From CAYQQU01 sp964419545 (GTDB lineage: Bacteria; Bacteroidota; Bacteroidia; Chitinophagales; Saprospiraceae), in assembly GCA_964419545.1 (NCBI GenBank), contig CAYQQU010000010.1, positions 1 through 64,000 of the forward strand: a stretch of DNA of 64,000 nt, written 5' to 3'. Numbering within the stretch: position 1 is the stretch's first letter; each line of letters begins with the position of its first letter. The notes beneath the pieces are model-generated. The model was not told the DNA's origin, did no database searches, and saw only the letters and a list, made by a program, of their open reading frames with translations. Made by a program: the position numbers and the translations under genes. Shown piece by piece: positions 17,241 to 25,480 of the stretch.

Positions 17241-17328
17241 GAGTGTGGGTGTGGGTGTGGGTGTGGGTGTGGGTGTGAGTGTGGGTGTGAGTGTGAGCAC
17301 ACCTACACTCAAACCCACACCCACACCC
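17241..17328 (+). repeat. GTGTGG hexamer array with opposing CACACC arm
   Basis: Bases 17241-17296 are GTGTGGGT-type repeats, including five consecutive GGG runs separated by TGT, a textbook G-quadruplex pattern on the + strand. Bases 17297-17328 carry CACACC repeats that can fold back on them. The array fills the gap between two converging genes (stops at 17237 and 17332) and could serve as a two-sided transcription end. It uses the same hexamers as the array at 8366-8430. Confidence 0.95.
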
Positions 17329-17331
17329 CTC

Positions 17332-18156
17332 TCAAGTCCATATCGTTTCAGTCTCCAACCCCACCAGGTTCCCTGCCCGGTCGATGCCGACCCAGAAGGT
17401 AGGGTGGGAGCTAAAGTCACCGCCGGCGCCGAGGATGGCGAGGTGGACGTCGCGCAGGGTCGCTTCCATAGTAGCGATCAGCTTGCGGCCCTGTTTGGCC
17501 TTTTCGGCGTCCTGGGCGAAGCCGTAATCGTAATAGTAAAGGAACTCGTAGATAAAGTAGGTGTCCATTTCGGTAAAAAGCGCGAGGCTGTTGAAGGGCG
17601 GCTCGTATTGGTCGAGCTGAATGACCTCCTTGAAAGCGTCGCGCGTGAGGCGTTCCAGGCTGGCTTCCCGGTAAAATGCTTGCAGGCCGGCTTCGCCTTC
17701 GCTGGCGAAATTGTAAATCGTGAGGCGCCAGGCTTCGGATTCCAGTTCATCGGCCAGCTTTTGGCCGGTGAGGGCGATCTCCTGCACGGCCAGCCGCTTG
17801 AGGTGTACCAGCAGGAATAGCGCCCAGGGACCGTACTGGCTGATCAGTTCCACTTCGTAGAAAGAGAGGCCCAGCGTGTCCAGGTCGATATCACCGGATT
17901 CGAGCAGGTCCCACTTGATGACCCGCACTGCCCGCTCGACGTCCTTGCGGGTGACGCGCGCGCGGGGCTTGTCGTCGAGGGCGTCGGTGTAGCGATAGAG
18001 GATGTCCAGAAAGTGGCGTTCCGGCCCTTCCATTTCTGTCAGTTTTTTGCGGATGTCGCGCCGGCTGATGATCGCGTCGTCGCCGGAGGCGGTCAGCAGC
18101 TGCTCCGCCGCCCGGTCGAGCGTGCTGCTCAAAAGCTCAATGGTCAGTTCGGTCAT
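17332..18156 (-). CDS. Conserved protein of unknown function
   Basis: This 274-aa protein is acidic and mostly helical by composition, with no signal peptide or membrane span. I do not recognise a family. Visible segments are an N-terminal helical region with DDAIISRRDIRKKLTEMEG, a central SFYEVELISQYGPWALFLLV, an aromatic stretch TYFIYEFLYYYDYGFAQDAE and a C-terminal strand region with WVGIDRAGNLVGLETE. Codon use resembles the neighbours, so it is probably a real gene. It converges on the DUF1508-OmpA gene across a hexamer array and lies 127 nt downstream of the CHAT gene on the same strand. It could be co-transcribed with that gene, but this is not shown. Confidence 0.75.
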   Translation of the reverse strand: MTELTIELLSSTLDRAAEQLLTASGDDAIISRRDIRKKLTEMEGPERHFLDILYRYTDALDDKPRARVTRKDVERAVRVIKWDLLESGDIDLDTLGLSFYEVELISQYGPWALFLLVHLKRLAVQEIALTGQKLADELESEAWRLTIYNFASEGEAGLQAFYREASLERLTRDAFKEVIQLDQYEPPFNSLALFTEMDTYFIYEFLYYYDYGFAQDAEKAKQGRKLIATMEATLRDVHLAILGAGGDFSSHPTFWVGIDRAGNLVGLETETIWT

Positions 18157-18283
18157 TGTGGTAGTATTGTTATATTTTTTTGTAATGAATGAAAAGGGAG
18201 TTCCCGGCCAATGAACAAAGCCCCGGCCTGGTCAGTCAGCGGGAAATGCCGCCATATGCATTCCGAACGCACCACAAGGGATA

Positions 18284-21200
18284 TTATCCCGCATCATCCG
18301 CCCCGTTTCGCCGGCGGAACAGCAAAAAGCCAAAAAGCGGTACGAGCAGCAGCGACCACCACCAGGCCGAACGGGCAGGGGGCTCAACCAGCGGCGACGC
18401 ATCGCCGATATTGATGAAGCCGGCCCAGTAGAAAGGGGTAGCGACGCGGGCCGGGACCTTATCCAGGTAATAGAGTTTGGCGCGCCGCAGGGCTTCGTCT
18501 TTTTCATGGCCTTCTTTCAATTCCAGGAAAAAGCGCTGCATCAGGGTGGCCGTCGATCCGTCGGGCACGCTCCACAGGCTCGCCACCAGGTCGGAGCAGC
18601 CGGCGTAGGCGAAGGCGCGCGATAGGCTGAGGACGCCCTCTCCCCGGCTCACTTCGCCATATCCCGTATTGCAGGCGCCCAGCACGGCCAGCTGAGCGTT
18701 GAGCTGCATGTTGTACAGCTCGGCGGCGTTGAGAAAATTATCTTCTTCCGGATCAGGCGTACTGGAAAAGATCAGCCGCGAGAGGAGCGGGTTGTTATCG
18801 TCAACCAGGCCGTGCATCGCCAGGTGCAGCACCGAATAGCCGCCGGCTTTGGCTTTGAAATTGGCTTCGGTGGCCTCGCCGTTCAGGAAGGCGTCGCCGT
18901 TGAAGAGGCGGGCGATAGCGGCGATGTTCTTGCGGGCCGCCGGCAGGTCGGTGAGCCCCGAGCGGATCGCTACCGCTTCGGGGCTCAGCGCGCTCGTATC
19001 CAGCGCAGCGCGATAAATTGGTCCGAAACCACCGTACAGCCGCTCGGCGGCCACCGGGCTGCGGCCTTTATTTTCCAGCAGCAGCGCTGAAGAATAGCCG
19101 TAGTTGACGGTATAATCGCGGATCAGATAGGGCATCGACTGGTAATCGACATCTTCAGCGACGGGTTGTGAAAGGAGCACCTCAAACGGGAGATACCCCA
19201 GAACGCTGCTCGGCACGAGGATGAGCCGCCGGGGCGTCTGCGACAACCGGGACAAGGGGGTGGCCAGCAGGTGGCGGTACAGCTGATGCGCCAGGGCCGG
19301 AAATTCGGATTCCGGTACCGATTCTTCGAAGGGCAGCAGGCTGCGCCGCAGGCGGTCTACCTGATGCTCGAGCCCGGCCGCCGGCCCCAGCCGGTCGAGG
19401 GCGGCGGCGTCCTCGGAAAGGGTAAAGGCATACATACTGCTGTCGCCGACGAAGTATTCCACGAGCATATCCCCGGGCTCGAGCAGTTGCGAACGGATCT
19501 CCGCGATATCCGGAATGTAGGAGGCGTATTTGAGTCGGTAGTAATCCGGATAGTCGCGTTCCAGCTTGCGGATCAACTCCGTATAAGCCCGGCTGGTCGT
19601 AAAATACTGATCTTCGAAATACAGCGCGCTGGTGGTGTCGCCGCTGCCGGTGGCTTCGTTGCGTTTTTGCTGATAGAAGGTCAGATAGAGGCGCAGGTCT
19701 TTTTCCCGTTCCAGCAAAGAGTCGGGGATGTTGGCGAACTTGAGGGCGCGCACTTCGGCGATGAGCTGCAGCAGGATACTGGCTTTGCTCCGTTCTGAAT
19801 AATAAAAAGCCCGCGCGAAGTGCTTTTCGTCGCCGGTAGCTTCGAAAAGCAGGCGGCTGTTTTCGATCGCGCGTTCGTAGATGGCGGCCACGGTGGCGTT
19901 GAACGACAGGCGGTCGCTATGGGCGAGGTATCCCCGGCTCATCTTCTTGATGAGGCGGTCGGCGGCGGCCATCAGCTGCTCAGCTGCTTCGAGGTGTTGG
20001 AGCCGCCCGTCGGTCCGGCGCCACGCTTCGAGGATGGCGGCTTTGGAATCCAGTATCTGGAGGTGGTTGAATTTGTCGTAGATGATTTTTTCCTGTTCGG
20101 TTTCCCTGGTGTTCACGGCCAGCGCCTGGTCGCAGTAGCGAACGGCTTCTTCGTAGCGGCCCATAGCGCTATAGGTTTCGGCGATGCCCAGGAAGGTGCG
20201 CCCCAGCCCGTAATAATCCGGCCCGTGCCGGTCGATGATCAGGCGGGCGGATCGGTTGAGGTTGGCTAAAGCGTCGTCGTACTTTTCGAGCCCGGCATAC
20301 ATGAGGCCCTTGTTGTAGTCGTTGTTGGAAAGCACGTAAACCTTGTCTTCCGCTACCGGGTGTCTGGCAGCGCAGCGATCTGCTTTGGCTGCATACTGAA
20401 GCCCTTTGCGGTACTCCTGCCTTTCCAGGTTCAGCGCGGCGAGGTTCACCAGGTTGCTGGCCGCCCAGAGGTAGTTTCGGTTGGCCAGCTGGATGTCGAC
20501 GCTGCGCTGGTAATGGCGGGCCGCCCGGTCGAAGTCTCTTTGTTTGAATGCCAGGTTGCCGATGCTGTTGTTCAGCATGGCGATGAAATGGTGGTCGGGG
20601 TCCAGGTTATCTTCCAGCACCACCCGCGCCTTTTCGAAGCAGCGGGCGGCTTCCTCGAATTTTCCCAGATCATCGTACGCGATGCCGATATTCATCAGGG
20701 TCTGCCCCACTTCCGGTACGTTGCCGCCGAAGGCTTGCTCCTTCTTTTCCAGCGACTGCTGAAAATAGTGAACGGCTTTGGACGTTTCGCCCAGCATGAG
20801 GTAGTTGGTGCCCAGGTTATTGTAAATGTTACCCAGGGAAATGACGTCCTCGATGCTCTGCGACGGGCAGTATCGCAATGCTTTATGGGTGGCTTCCAGC
20901 GCTTTGCGGTAATAGCCGATCTGGCCGTACACCCCTCCGATATTCAGCGCGAACATCGCCAGGATGCTGCTGTCGGTCTCCGGGAGCGACAAGACGATGT
21001 CCATCCCCTTTTCGTAATAGGCGAGGCTTTCCCGGTAACGGGTGCGCCGGTATTTGCCCACCCCGATGTTGTTGTAGGCCTGTGCGGTTTCGAGGTGATT
21101 TTCGCCGAACAGTTGCCGGCGAATATCCAGCACTTCCGCAGCGTACCGGTCTGCCTGGTCATTATCCCCCAGGTCGCGATAGATGATGCCGAATTGATTG

Positions 21201-21685
21201 AGGATGCGCGCCGATTTGGCGTGCAGCCGTCCCCAGGTCGATTCGGCCAGGGCCCAGGCTTTTTGGGTAAAGTCCAGGGCTTTCCGGTATTGCCCGAGGT
21301 GGCGGTAGTAAAACAGCCCCCGGTGAAAATAGAGCTCGGCGTATAAGGTATCGGTCCGGCTAAGGTATCGGTCGATGGTCTTTTCTACTGCTTCCAGTTG
21401 CGCCATGCCCTGCTCAAAATCGCCGGCGTAGCGATGGAACCGGCTCAGGCGAAAACAGCGGTTGACGTAAGCTTCCCAGGCGCCGGCCGCCCGGCAGGCT
21501 TCCCGGCTGGCTTCCAGCGCGGCGATCGCCCGCGGCCATTCGGCGCGCTCGGCAAAAGCTTCGGCTTCTCTGCGCAATTGATCAGCCCGGACCGTGTCCG
21601 GCGATTGAGCGAAAGCTCCGGCCGCAATGATCAGACACTGCATCAGAACGGGCAGCACTATCCTGGTATATCGGCTGATGGTCAT
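18284..21685 (-). CDS. Exported TPR-CHAT domain protein
   Basis: This 1133-aa protein begins with a signal peptide (cleavage near GAFAQS). About a dozen tetratricopeptide repeats follow from roughly residue 30 to 520, for example YNNIGVGKYRRTRYRESLAY, then a linker. A CHAT caspase-like domain follows with the catalytic dyad H958 in LHLAMHGLVDD and C1005 in LGACNTGYGE. A membrane helix near the C-terminus (WWWSLLLVPLFGFLLF) and an RRR stretch complete it. It should therefore be a periplasmic, membrane-anchored putative protease. It is divergent from an ECF sigma gene and a membrane TPR gene, an arrangement I associate with Saprospiria. Target and trigger are unknown. Confidence 0.9.
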   Translation of the reverse strand: MTISRYTRIVLPVLMQCLIIAAGAFAQSPDTVRADQLRREAEAFAERAEWPRAIAALEASREACRAAGAWEAYVNRCFRLSRFHRYAGDFEQGMAQLEAVEKTIDRYLSRTDTLYAELYFHRGLFYYRHLGQYRKALDFTQKAWALAESTWGRLHAKSARILNQFGIIYRDLGDNDQADRYAAEVLDIRRQLFGENHLETAQAYNNIGVGKYRRTRYRESLAYYEKGMDIVLSLPETDSSILAMFALNIGGVYGQIGYYRKALEATHKALRYCPSQSIEDVISLGNIYNNLGTNYLMLGETSKAVHYFQQSLEKKEQAFGGNVPEVGQTLMNIGIAYDDLGKFEEAARCFEKARVVLEDNLDPDHHFIAMLNNSIGNLAFKQRDFDRAARHYQRSVDIQLANRNYLWAASNLVNLAALNLERQEYRKGLQYAAKADRCAARHPVAEDKVYVLSNNDYNKGLMYAGLEKYDDALANLNRSARLIIDRHGPDYYGLGRTFLGIAETYSAMGRYEEAVRYCDQALAVNTRETEQEKIIYDKFNHLQILDSKAAILEAWRRTDGRLQHLEAAEQLMAAADRLIKKMSRGYLAHSDRLSFNATVAAIYERAIENSRLLFEATGDEKHFARAFYYSERSKASILLQLIAEVRALKFANIPDSLLEREKDLRLYLTFYQQKRNEATGSGDTTSALYFEDQYFTTSRAYTELIRKLERDYPDYYRLKYASYIPDIAEIRSQLLEPGDMLVEYFVGDSSMYAFTLSEDAAALDRLGPAAGLEHQVDRLRRSLLPFEESVPESEFPALAHQLYRHLLATPLSRLSQTPRRLILVPSSVLGYLPFEVLLSQPVAEDVDYQSMPYLIRDYTVNYGYSSALLLENKGRSPVAAERLYGGFGPIYRAALDTSALSPEAVAIRSGLTDLPAARKNIAAIARLFNGDAFLNGEATEANFKAKAGGYSVLHLAMHGLVDDNNPLLSRLIFSSTPDPEEDNFLNAAELYNMQLNAQLAVLGACNTGYGEVSRGEGVLSLSRAFAYAGCSDLVASLWSVPDGSTATLMQRFFLELKEGHEKDEALRRAKLYYLDKVPARVATPFYWAGFINIGDASPLVEPPARSAWWWSLLLVPLFGFLLFRRRNGADDAG

Positions 21686-21744
21686 GGTGCTTTGTTTACG
21701 CCCTCTATTTGGTCATTCTAAGGTAAATATGAAAAGGACGACCG

Positions 21745-21765
21745 GTTATTTTTTTGTAAAATAAC
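21745..21765. repeat. Short A/T hairpin in the CHAT-sigma intergenic region
   Basis: GTTATTTT at 21745-21752 pairs with AAAATAAC at 21758-21765 around a five-base loop. It lies 60-80 nt upstream of the CHAT start and may be part of its leader. Confidence 0.6.
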
Positions 21766-21820
21766 TTGAGTTGCGATCGCTCTTTGGGATCGGTTCTCCT
21801 GATAAGATAATCACTACGTG

Positions 21821-21914
21821 CAAAAAGGTGAGCATCTTCGGATAGAGAGCCCGAAACTTCCGCATGAAGTCTTTAATTTTGCATAACCCCGGAATATGGC
21901 ATTGTTCACCTTTT
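21821..21914 (+). promoter_or_regulatory. Sigma-gene promoter candidate flanked by an inverted repeat
   Basis: TAATTTTG at 21874-21881 matches the Bacteroidota -7 consensus TAnnTTTG exactly and lies 63 nt before the sigma start. No good TTTG box is seen at -33. The element sits between two inverted half-sites, AAAAGGTGAGCA (ending 21834) and TGTTCACCTTTT (21903-21914), which match at 11 of 12 positions. This could be an operator or a sigma/anti-sigma-controlled site. Confidence 0.5.
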
Positions 21915-21944
21915 GGCATCTCATCATTAGATAATTAGCGCAGC

Positions 21945-22547
21945 ATGACAAACGAAGCTTTCCAGCGGATGGCGCAGGAGCTTAAAGCAGGTAACAACCA
22001 AACGCTGGATACGGTATTCAAGAAACACTACGGCTACTGCGTCGCCTGGCTGCAGCAGAAATACCAGTGCGAACAACCGGACGCAGAAGACATCTTTATG
22101 GACGCGCTCCTCGTCTTCCGGGCGGAGGTGATCAAAGAACGGGTGAGTAACCGCAATATTCGCGGCTATCTCATCACGGTCGCCAAGAACATCTACCTCT
22201 CCCGGATGCGTCAGCAAAAGGTGATCAGCGTGGACGCCGTGGAATTTTCTTTCGGCCGGGAAGATGGGCTGTACGACGAAGAATTCAACCCTCTGCTCAA
22301 AGCTGAAGCCGCCGCCGAACTGAACGAACAACAGCGCCAGCAACAGGCCGCCTACCGGGAAGCCTGGAAAAAACTCGGCGAACCGTGTAAAAAACTGCTC
22401 AAAGGGTTTTATATCGATAAGATCAAACTCAAGGACCTGCAGGGCGAGCTGGGCTACAAAACCTACGATACGATCAAAAGTATGCGGCGGCGGTGCTTCA
22501 ACCAGCTCCGCGACTGGGCCGCGAAACTGATGGAGTATGGGCATTAG
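21945..22547 (+). CDS. ECF-type RNA polymerase sigma factor
   Basis: This 200-aa sigma-70 family protein has a region 2 at about residues 25-90 (HYGYCVAWLQQKYQCEQPDA then EDIFMDALLVF, GYLITVAKNIYLSRMRQQK). Its region 4-like helix-turn-helix falls at about 140-190 (LLKGFYIDKIKLKDLQGELG). The start at 21945 is the first ATG after the candidate promoter. A membrane protein with the usual anti-sigma position follows after a large hairpin, and a TPR-CHAT protein diverges upstream. The expected job is to switch on an envelope-related regulon that includes this locus. The targets cannot be read from this window. Confidence 0.88.
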   Translation: MTNEAFQRMAQELKAGNNQTLDTVFKKHYGYCVAWLQQKYQCEQPDAEDIFMDALLVFRAEVIKERVSNRNIRGYLITVAKNIYLSRMRQQKVISVDAVEFSFGREDGLYDEEFNPLLKAEAAAELNEQQRQQQAAYREAWKKLGEPCKKLLKGFYIDKIKLKDLQGELGYKTYDTIKSMRRRCFNQLRDWAAKLMEYGH

Positions 22548-22548
22548 A

Positions 22549-22647
22549 GGGAGGGGGTGGGGTTAGTCCTTGGTCTTTGGTCTTTGGTCTTTGGTCTTTC
22601 GAAAGCACCAAAGACTAAAGACCAAATATCAAAGAACACCCCCTCCC
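22549..22647 (+). repeat. Long inverted repeat with tandem GGTCTTT heptamers
   Basis: Outer arms GGGAGGGGGTG (22549-22559) and CACCCCCTCCC (22637-22647) are exact complements. Between them, four tandem GGTCTTT copies run to about 22600 and fold onto AAAGACTAAAGACC at about 22610-22623. The structure begins two bases after the sigma stop and occupies most of the gap to the next gene. It could reduce read-through and so set the ratio of sigma factor to its downstream partner. Confidence 0.85.
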
Positions 22648-22684
22648 GGAAAAAGCGTGTTTTTGGGAATAAAAATCTAAAAAA

Positions 22685-23422
22685 GTGGACAGACAGGTAT
22701 TACTCGAAAAGTTCCTCCACCGCCAGCTGACGGATAACGAGGCGCGCGAACTGGAAGCGCTGATGCAGTCCGACGCTGATTTCGCCGAAGAGGTGGCCGT
22801 TGCTACGGCCCTCAACGCCGACCACAACGTCCGGCAAAAGCAAGAGTGGAAAGCCATGCTGGCCGAGCAGCGCGCCGCCGCCCCGCAGGCGCTGCCCCGC
22901 AGTGGCCGCCGCATCTGGCTCAACGTCGCTCGCTTAGCGGCGGCCGTCGCCGTACTCATCGCGGCCTTTTTTCTCTTTTACCCGGCCCAGCCGTCGCCGC
23001 AGCAGCTCGCGGCAAATTACCTCAAAACGCCTCACCTCGCGCCAGAAGTGACCCGTAACCAGAACGTCGATCCGGCGAGCTGGAACGACATCCGAACCGC
23101 CTATCTGGATGAAGACTACCGCGAACTGATCCGGCTGCTGCGCGATGATATCCAAGCCGGGAACGGCACCCCGCAGCACACCTTTTACTTAGGGCTGGGG
23201 TACCTCTACCAGCCGGAGCCCGACTACGAACAGGCCATTACCGCCCTCCGGTCGCTGATCGACCGATCCGCCAGTTTTCAGGAAGAAGCCCAGTGGTTTC
23301 TGGCCCTTGCTTACTTGCGAAACGACCAGCCGGAACAGGCGGAATCCCTGCTCCGCACCATCGTCGACCGGCAGCAGTGGCGCTCGGAAGAAGCAGCGAA
23401 GCTCCTCGGGGCGATGGGATGA
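22685..23422 (+). CDS. Single-span membrane TPR protein, putative anti-sigma factor
   Basis: This 245-aa protein uses a GTG start at 22685; no ATG fits better. The N-terminal 80 residues are helical and resemble the sigma-binding region of anti-sigma factors (LLEKFLHRQLTDNEARELEA). One membrane span follows at about 79-100 (ARLAAAVAVLIAAFFLFY). The periplasmic part carries TPR-like repeats (HTFYLGLGYLYQPEPDYEQA; AQWFLALAYLRNDQPEQAE). The layout of cytoplasmic helical head, membrane span and periplasmic sensor suits an anti-sigma protein for the upstream factor. I see no clear zinc-binding anti-sigma motif, so the call rests on layout and position. Confidence 0.75.
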   Translation: MDRQVLLEKFLHRQLTDNEARELEALMQSDADFAEEVAVATALNADHNVRQKQEWKAMLAEQRAAAPQALPRSGRRIWLNVARLAAAVAVLIAAFFLFYPAQPSPQQLAANYLKTPHLAPEVTRNQNVDPASWNDIRTAYLDEDYRELIRLLRDDIQAGNGTPQHTFYLGLGYLYQPEPDYEQAITALRSLIDRSASFQEEAQWFLALAYLRNDQPEQAESLLRTIVDRQQWRSEEAAKLLGAMG

Positions 23423-23529
23423 GTCGGCCTCATCGAGGGTTAATCCGGATTAAAACACTTCAGCCCAATTAGTATTTCTTTCCTGAAACAATTCACCTTT
23501 TCCCATTATAGGCGAATATTTTCCTTTAC

Positions 23530-23562
23530 GCCCGGCGCCATTGCGGCCCGGGCTATTTTTTT
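23530..23562 (+). terminator. Intrinsic terminator after the TPR gene
   Basis: GCCCGG (23530-23535) pairs with CCGGGC (23548-23553) and is followed at once by TATTTTTTT. It lies 107 nt past the stop at 23422, and the next gene starts at 23603. Confidence 0.75.
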
Positions 23563-23602
23563 GTTTTTCCAATGTTGCTTAACTTGGAAAAAAAAGTAGG
23601 TT

Positions 23603-24322
23603 ATGCAAAAAATAACAACGCTCGTCTTTCTGTTGTACCTGCTCTCCGTGCCGGCGCCTGCTCAAACGGGAGGCGGCGAACCGGGATCGGTGCTGAATTT
23701 GTCTTACCTTTCGCCGGCCAGTTTGCAGCTCTCGGAATTTTCGGCGGTGAACCGCGTGGAAGGGTCGCCCTATTTTCGGGAGTCGTGGGACCCCGGCCGT
23801 ATCCTGTTCGGGGAATACGAAGATTTTAGCGAAAAGCTGGGTATCGCGCTCGACCTGGAAGCTCACCAGCTCTACGTCAAGCTCGACAACGGCTTCGTAG
23901 GTAAGCTGCCGATCGAAAAAATCGAAGCGGTGCGGATTTATCTGGAAGCCGACAGTATCTTGTGGCGCGCCCTCGACCTGGAAGCAACCTACGGCGACGG
24001 CCCCAAGCGGCGCCAGTATTACGAAGTGGTCTACGAGGGCGAAAAGCTTGTGTTCCTCCACGGCCAGAACAAGTACCTGCGCCGGGAAGACTACGTGGAA
24101 AACCTGGGCATGGTGCGCCGACCGGACAAATACATGTCGCGCGACACCTACTGGCTGATCCGCGGCAAGCGGCTGACCGGCCTTAAGAACTGCAATGAAC
24201 GCGCCCTGCGCAAAGCCATGCCCGACCTGAACGGCCGCATCAAAAAGCTGGCGAAAAGCAACGACCTCGACCTGAAAACCTATACCGACGTACGCCGCCT
24301 CTTTGAAATACTTGAACAATAA
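23603..24322 (+). CDS. Exported conserved protein of unknown function
   Basis: This 239-aa protein has a signal peptide (MQKITTLVFLLYLLSVPAPA, cleaved before QTGG). I do not recognise a named domain. The mature part alternates strands and charged helices, with LGIALDLEAHQLYVKLDNGF, YGDGPKRRQYYEVVYEGEKL and a lysine-rich C-terminus. It looks like the exported small proteins common in Bacteroidota. The stop is 14 nt before the phosphofructokinase start, so the two may share a transcript although their functions look unrelated. Confidence 0.78.
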   Translation: MQKITTLVFLLYLLSVPAPAQTGGGEPGSVLNLSYLSPASLQLSEFSAVNRVEGSPYFRESWDPGRILFGEYEDFSEKLGIALDLEAHQLYVKLDNGFVGKLPIEKIEAVRIYLEADSILWRALDLEATYGDGPKRRQYYEVVYEGEKLVFLHGQNKYLRREDYVENLGMVRRPDKYMSRDTYWLIRGKRLTGLKNCNERALRKAMPDLNGRIKKLAKSNDLDLKTYTDVRRLFEILEQ

Positions 24323-24336
24323 TCAATTCACCTGCC

Positions 24337-25437
24337 ATGAAAAAAATACTCGTGTCTACCGGCGGGGGCGACTGCCCGGGCCTCAATGCCGTCATCCGCG
24401 GGATCGCACGCGCCGCACGCAACGACGAACACTGGGAAGTGTGGGGCAGCATGGAGGCCTTCAACGGCATCCTCAATGACCCGCTCGACCTCGTGAAACT
24501 CACCAAAAAGAAAACCGCCGGCATTCACGTCAAAGGGGGCACCATCCTCAAAACGACCAACAAAGGCAACCCCATCGCTTTTCCCGTACAACAGCCCGAC
24601 GGCAGCTGGACCACCGTCGACCGCTCCCAGGAACTGGTCGACCGCATCCACGACGCCGGTTTCGAAGCCGTCATCAATATCGGCGGCGACGGCAGCCAGC
24701 GCATCTCGCAGGCGCTCGCCGACCACGGCCTCAAGGTCGTGGGCGTCCCCAAGACCATCGACAACGACCTTTTGGCTACCGACTATACCTTCGGGTTCTC
24801 GACCGCCGTTCAGATCGCTACCGACAGCTTCGACAAGTTGGTGACCACCGCCGAAAGCCACCACCGGGTGATGATCATGGAAGTGATGGGCCGCGACGCC
24901 GGCTGGATCGCCCTCCACACCGCCATCGCCGGCGGCGCCGAGATTTGTCTGTTGCCGGAGATCCCCTACGACATCGAGCGGATCGTCGACGTGGTAAGCC
25001 GGCGCTACACCAAAAAGCGCGGCTTCGTCAATATCGTCATCGCCGAAGGCGCCAAGCCGAAAGACGGCCAGGTAGTGGGGGAGAAGAGCAGCGAAGTCGG
25101 CTACCAGCACGTTCACCTCGGCGGCATCGGCAACTTCCTGCGCATGCAGCTCGAACAACACCCGCGGGCGCCCGAAGTGCAGGTGCGCGCCACCATCCTC
25201 GGCCACGTGCAGCGCGGCGGCACGCCCATCGCCTTCGACCGCATCCTGGCTACCGCCATGGGCGTCAAAGCTTTCGAGATGGTGCAGGCCGGCGAGTTCG
25301 GTCGCATGGTCTCGTACCGCAACAACCAGATCGAAAGCGTACCCCTCGCCGAAGCGGCTACCGGCAATAAGTTTGTCGATCCCGACCACTACCTGGTGCG
25401 GGTGGCCCGCCAGGTGGGGATCTCGTTTGGCGACTGA
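24337..25437 (+). CDS. pfkA: 6-phosphofructokinase, mixed-substrate (group III) type, probably ATP-dependent
   Basis: This 366-aa phosphofructokinase phosphorylates fructose 6-phosphate to the 1,6-bisphosphate, the committing step of glycolysis. The N-terminal phosphate-binding STGGGDCPGLNAVIRG and the fructose-binding MEVMGRDAGWIALHTA are clear. Two positions separate donor types. GGDGS has glycine at residue 119, as in ATP enzymes, while PKTIDND has lysine at 139, as in PPi enzymes. This Gly-Lys pairing defines the mixed group, whose known members use ATP. A fructose-1,6-bisphosphatase lies 2 kb downstream, giving both directions of the step in one neighbourhood. Confidence 0.92.
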   Translation: MKKILVSTGGGDCPGLNAVIRGIARAARNDEHWEVWGSMEAFNGILNDPLDLVKLTKKKTAGIHVKGGTILKTTNKGNPIAFPVQQPDGSWTTVDRSQELVDRIHDAGFEAVINIGGDGSQRISQALADHGLKVVGVPKTIDNDLLATDYTFGFSTAVQIATDSFDKLVTTAESHHRVMIMEVMGRDAGWIALHTAIAGGAEICLLPEIPYDIERIVDVVSRRYTKKRGFVNIVIAEGAKPKDGQVVGEKSSEVGYQHVHLGGIGNFLRMQLEQHPRAPEVQVRATILGHVQRGGTPIAFDRILATAMGVKAFEMVQAGEFGRMVSYRNNQIESVPLAEAATGNKFVDPDHYLVRVARQVGISFGD

Positions 25438-25438
25438 G

Positions 25439-25477
25439 GGGAAGTGGGAAGTCGGAACACACGGTTTCCCACTTCCC
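25439..25477. terminator. Bidirectional terminator-like hairpin
   Basis: GGGAAGTGGGAA (25439-25450) and TTCCCACTTCCC (25466-25477) are exact 12-base complements lying between the converging pfkA stop (25437) and the OmpA-gene stop (25481). There is no long T-run, so release efficiency is uncertain. Confidence 0.7.
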
Positions 25478-25480
25478 ACT

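Noticed and set aside
18284..21685. Link between the TPR-CHAT protein and the CRISPR array (Craspase-like system)
   Set aside because: The protein has a signal peptide and a membrane anchor, so it is outside the cytoplasm, lies 16 kb from the array, and no gRAMP/Cas7-11-like gene is present.
24337..25437. Calling the phosphofructokinase PPi-dependent because of PKTIDND
   Set aside because: The companion position is GGDGS, not GGDD; the combination marks the mixed group whose characterised members use ATP.
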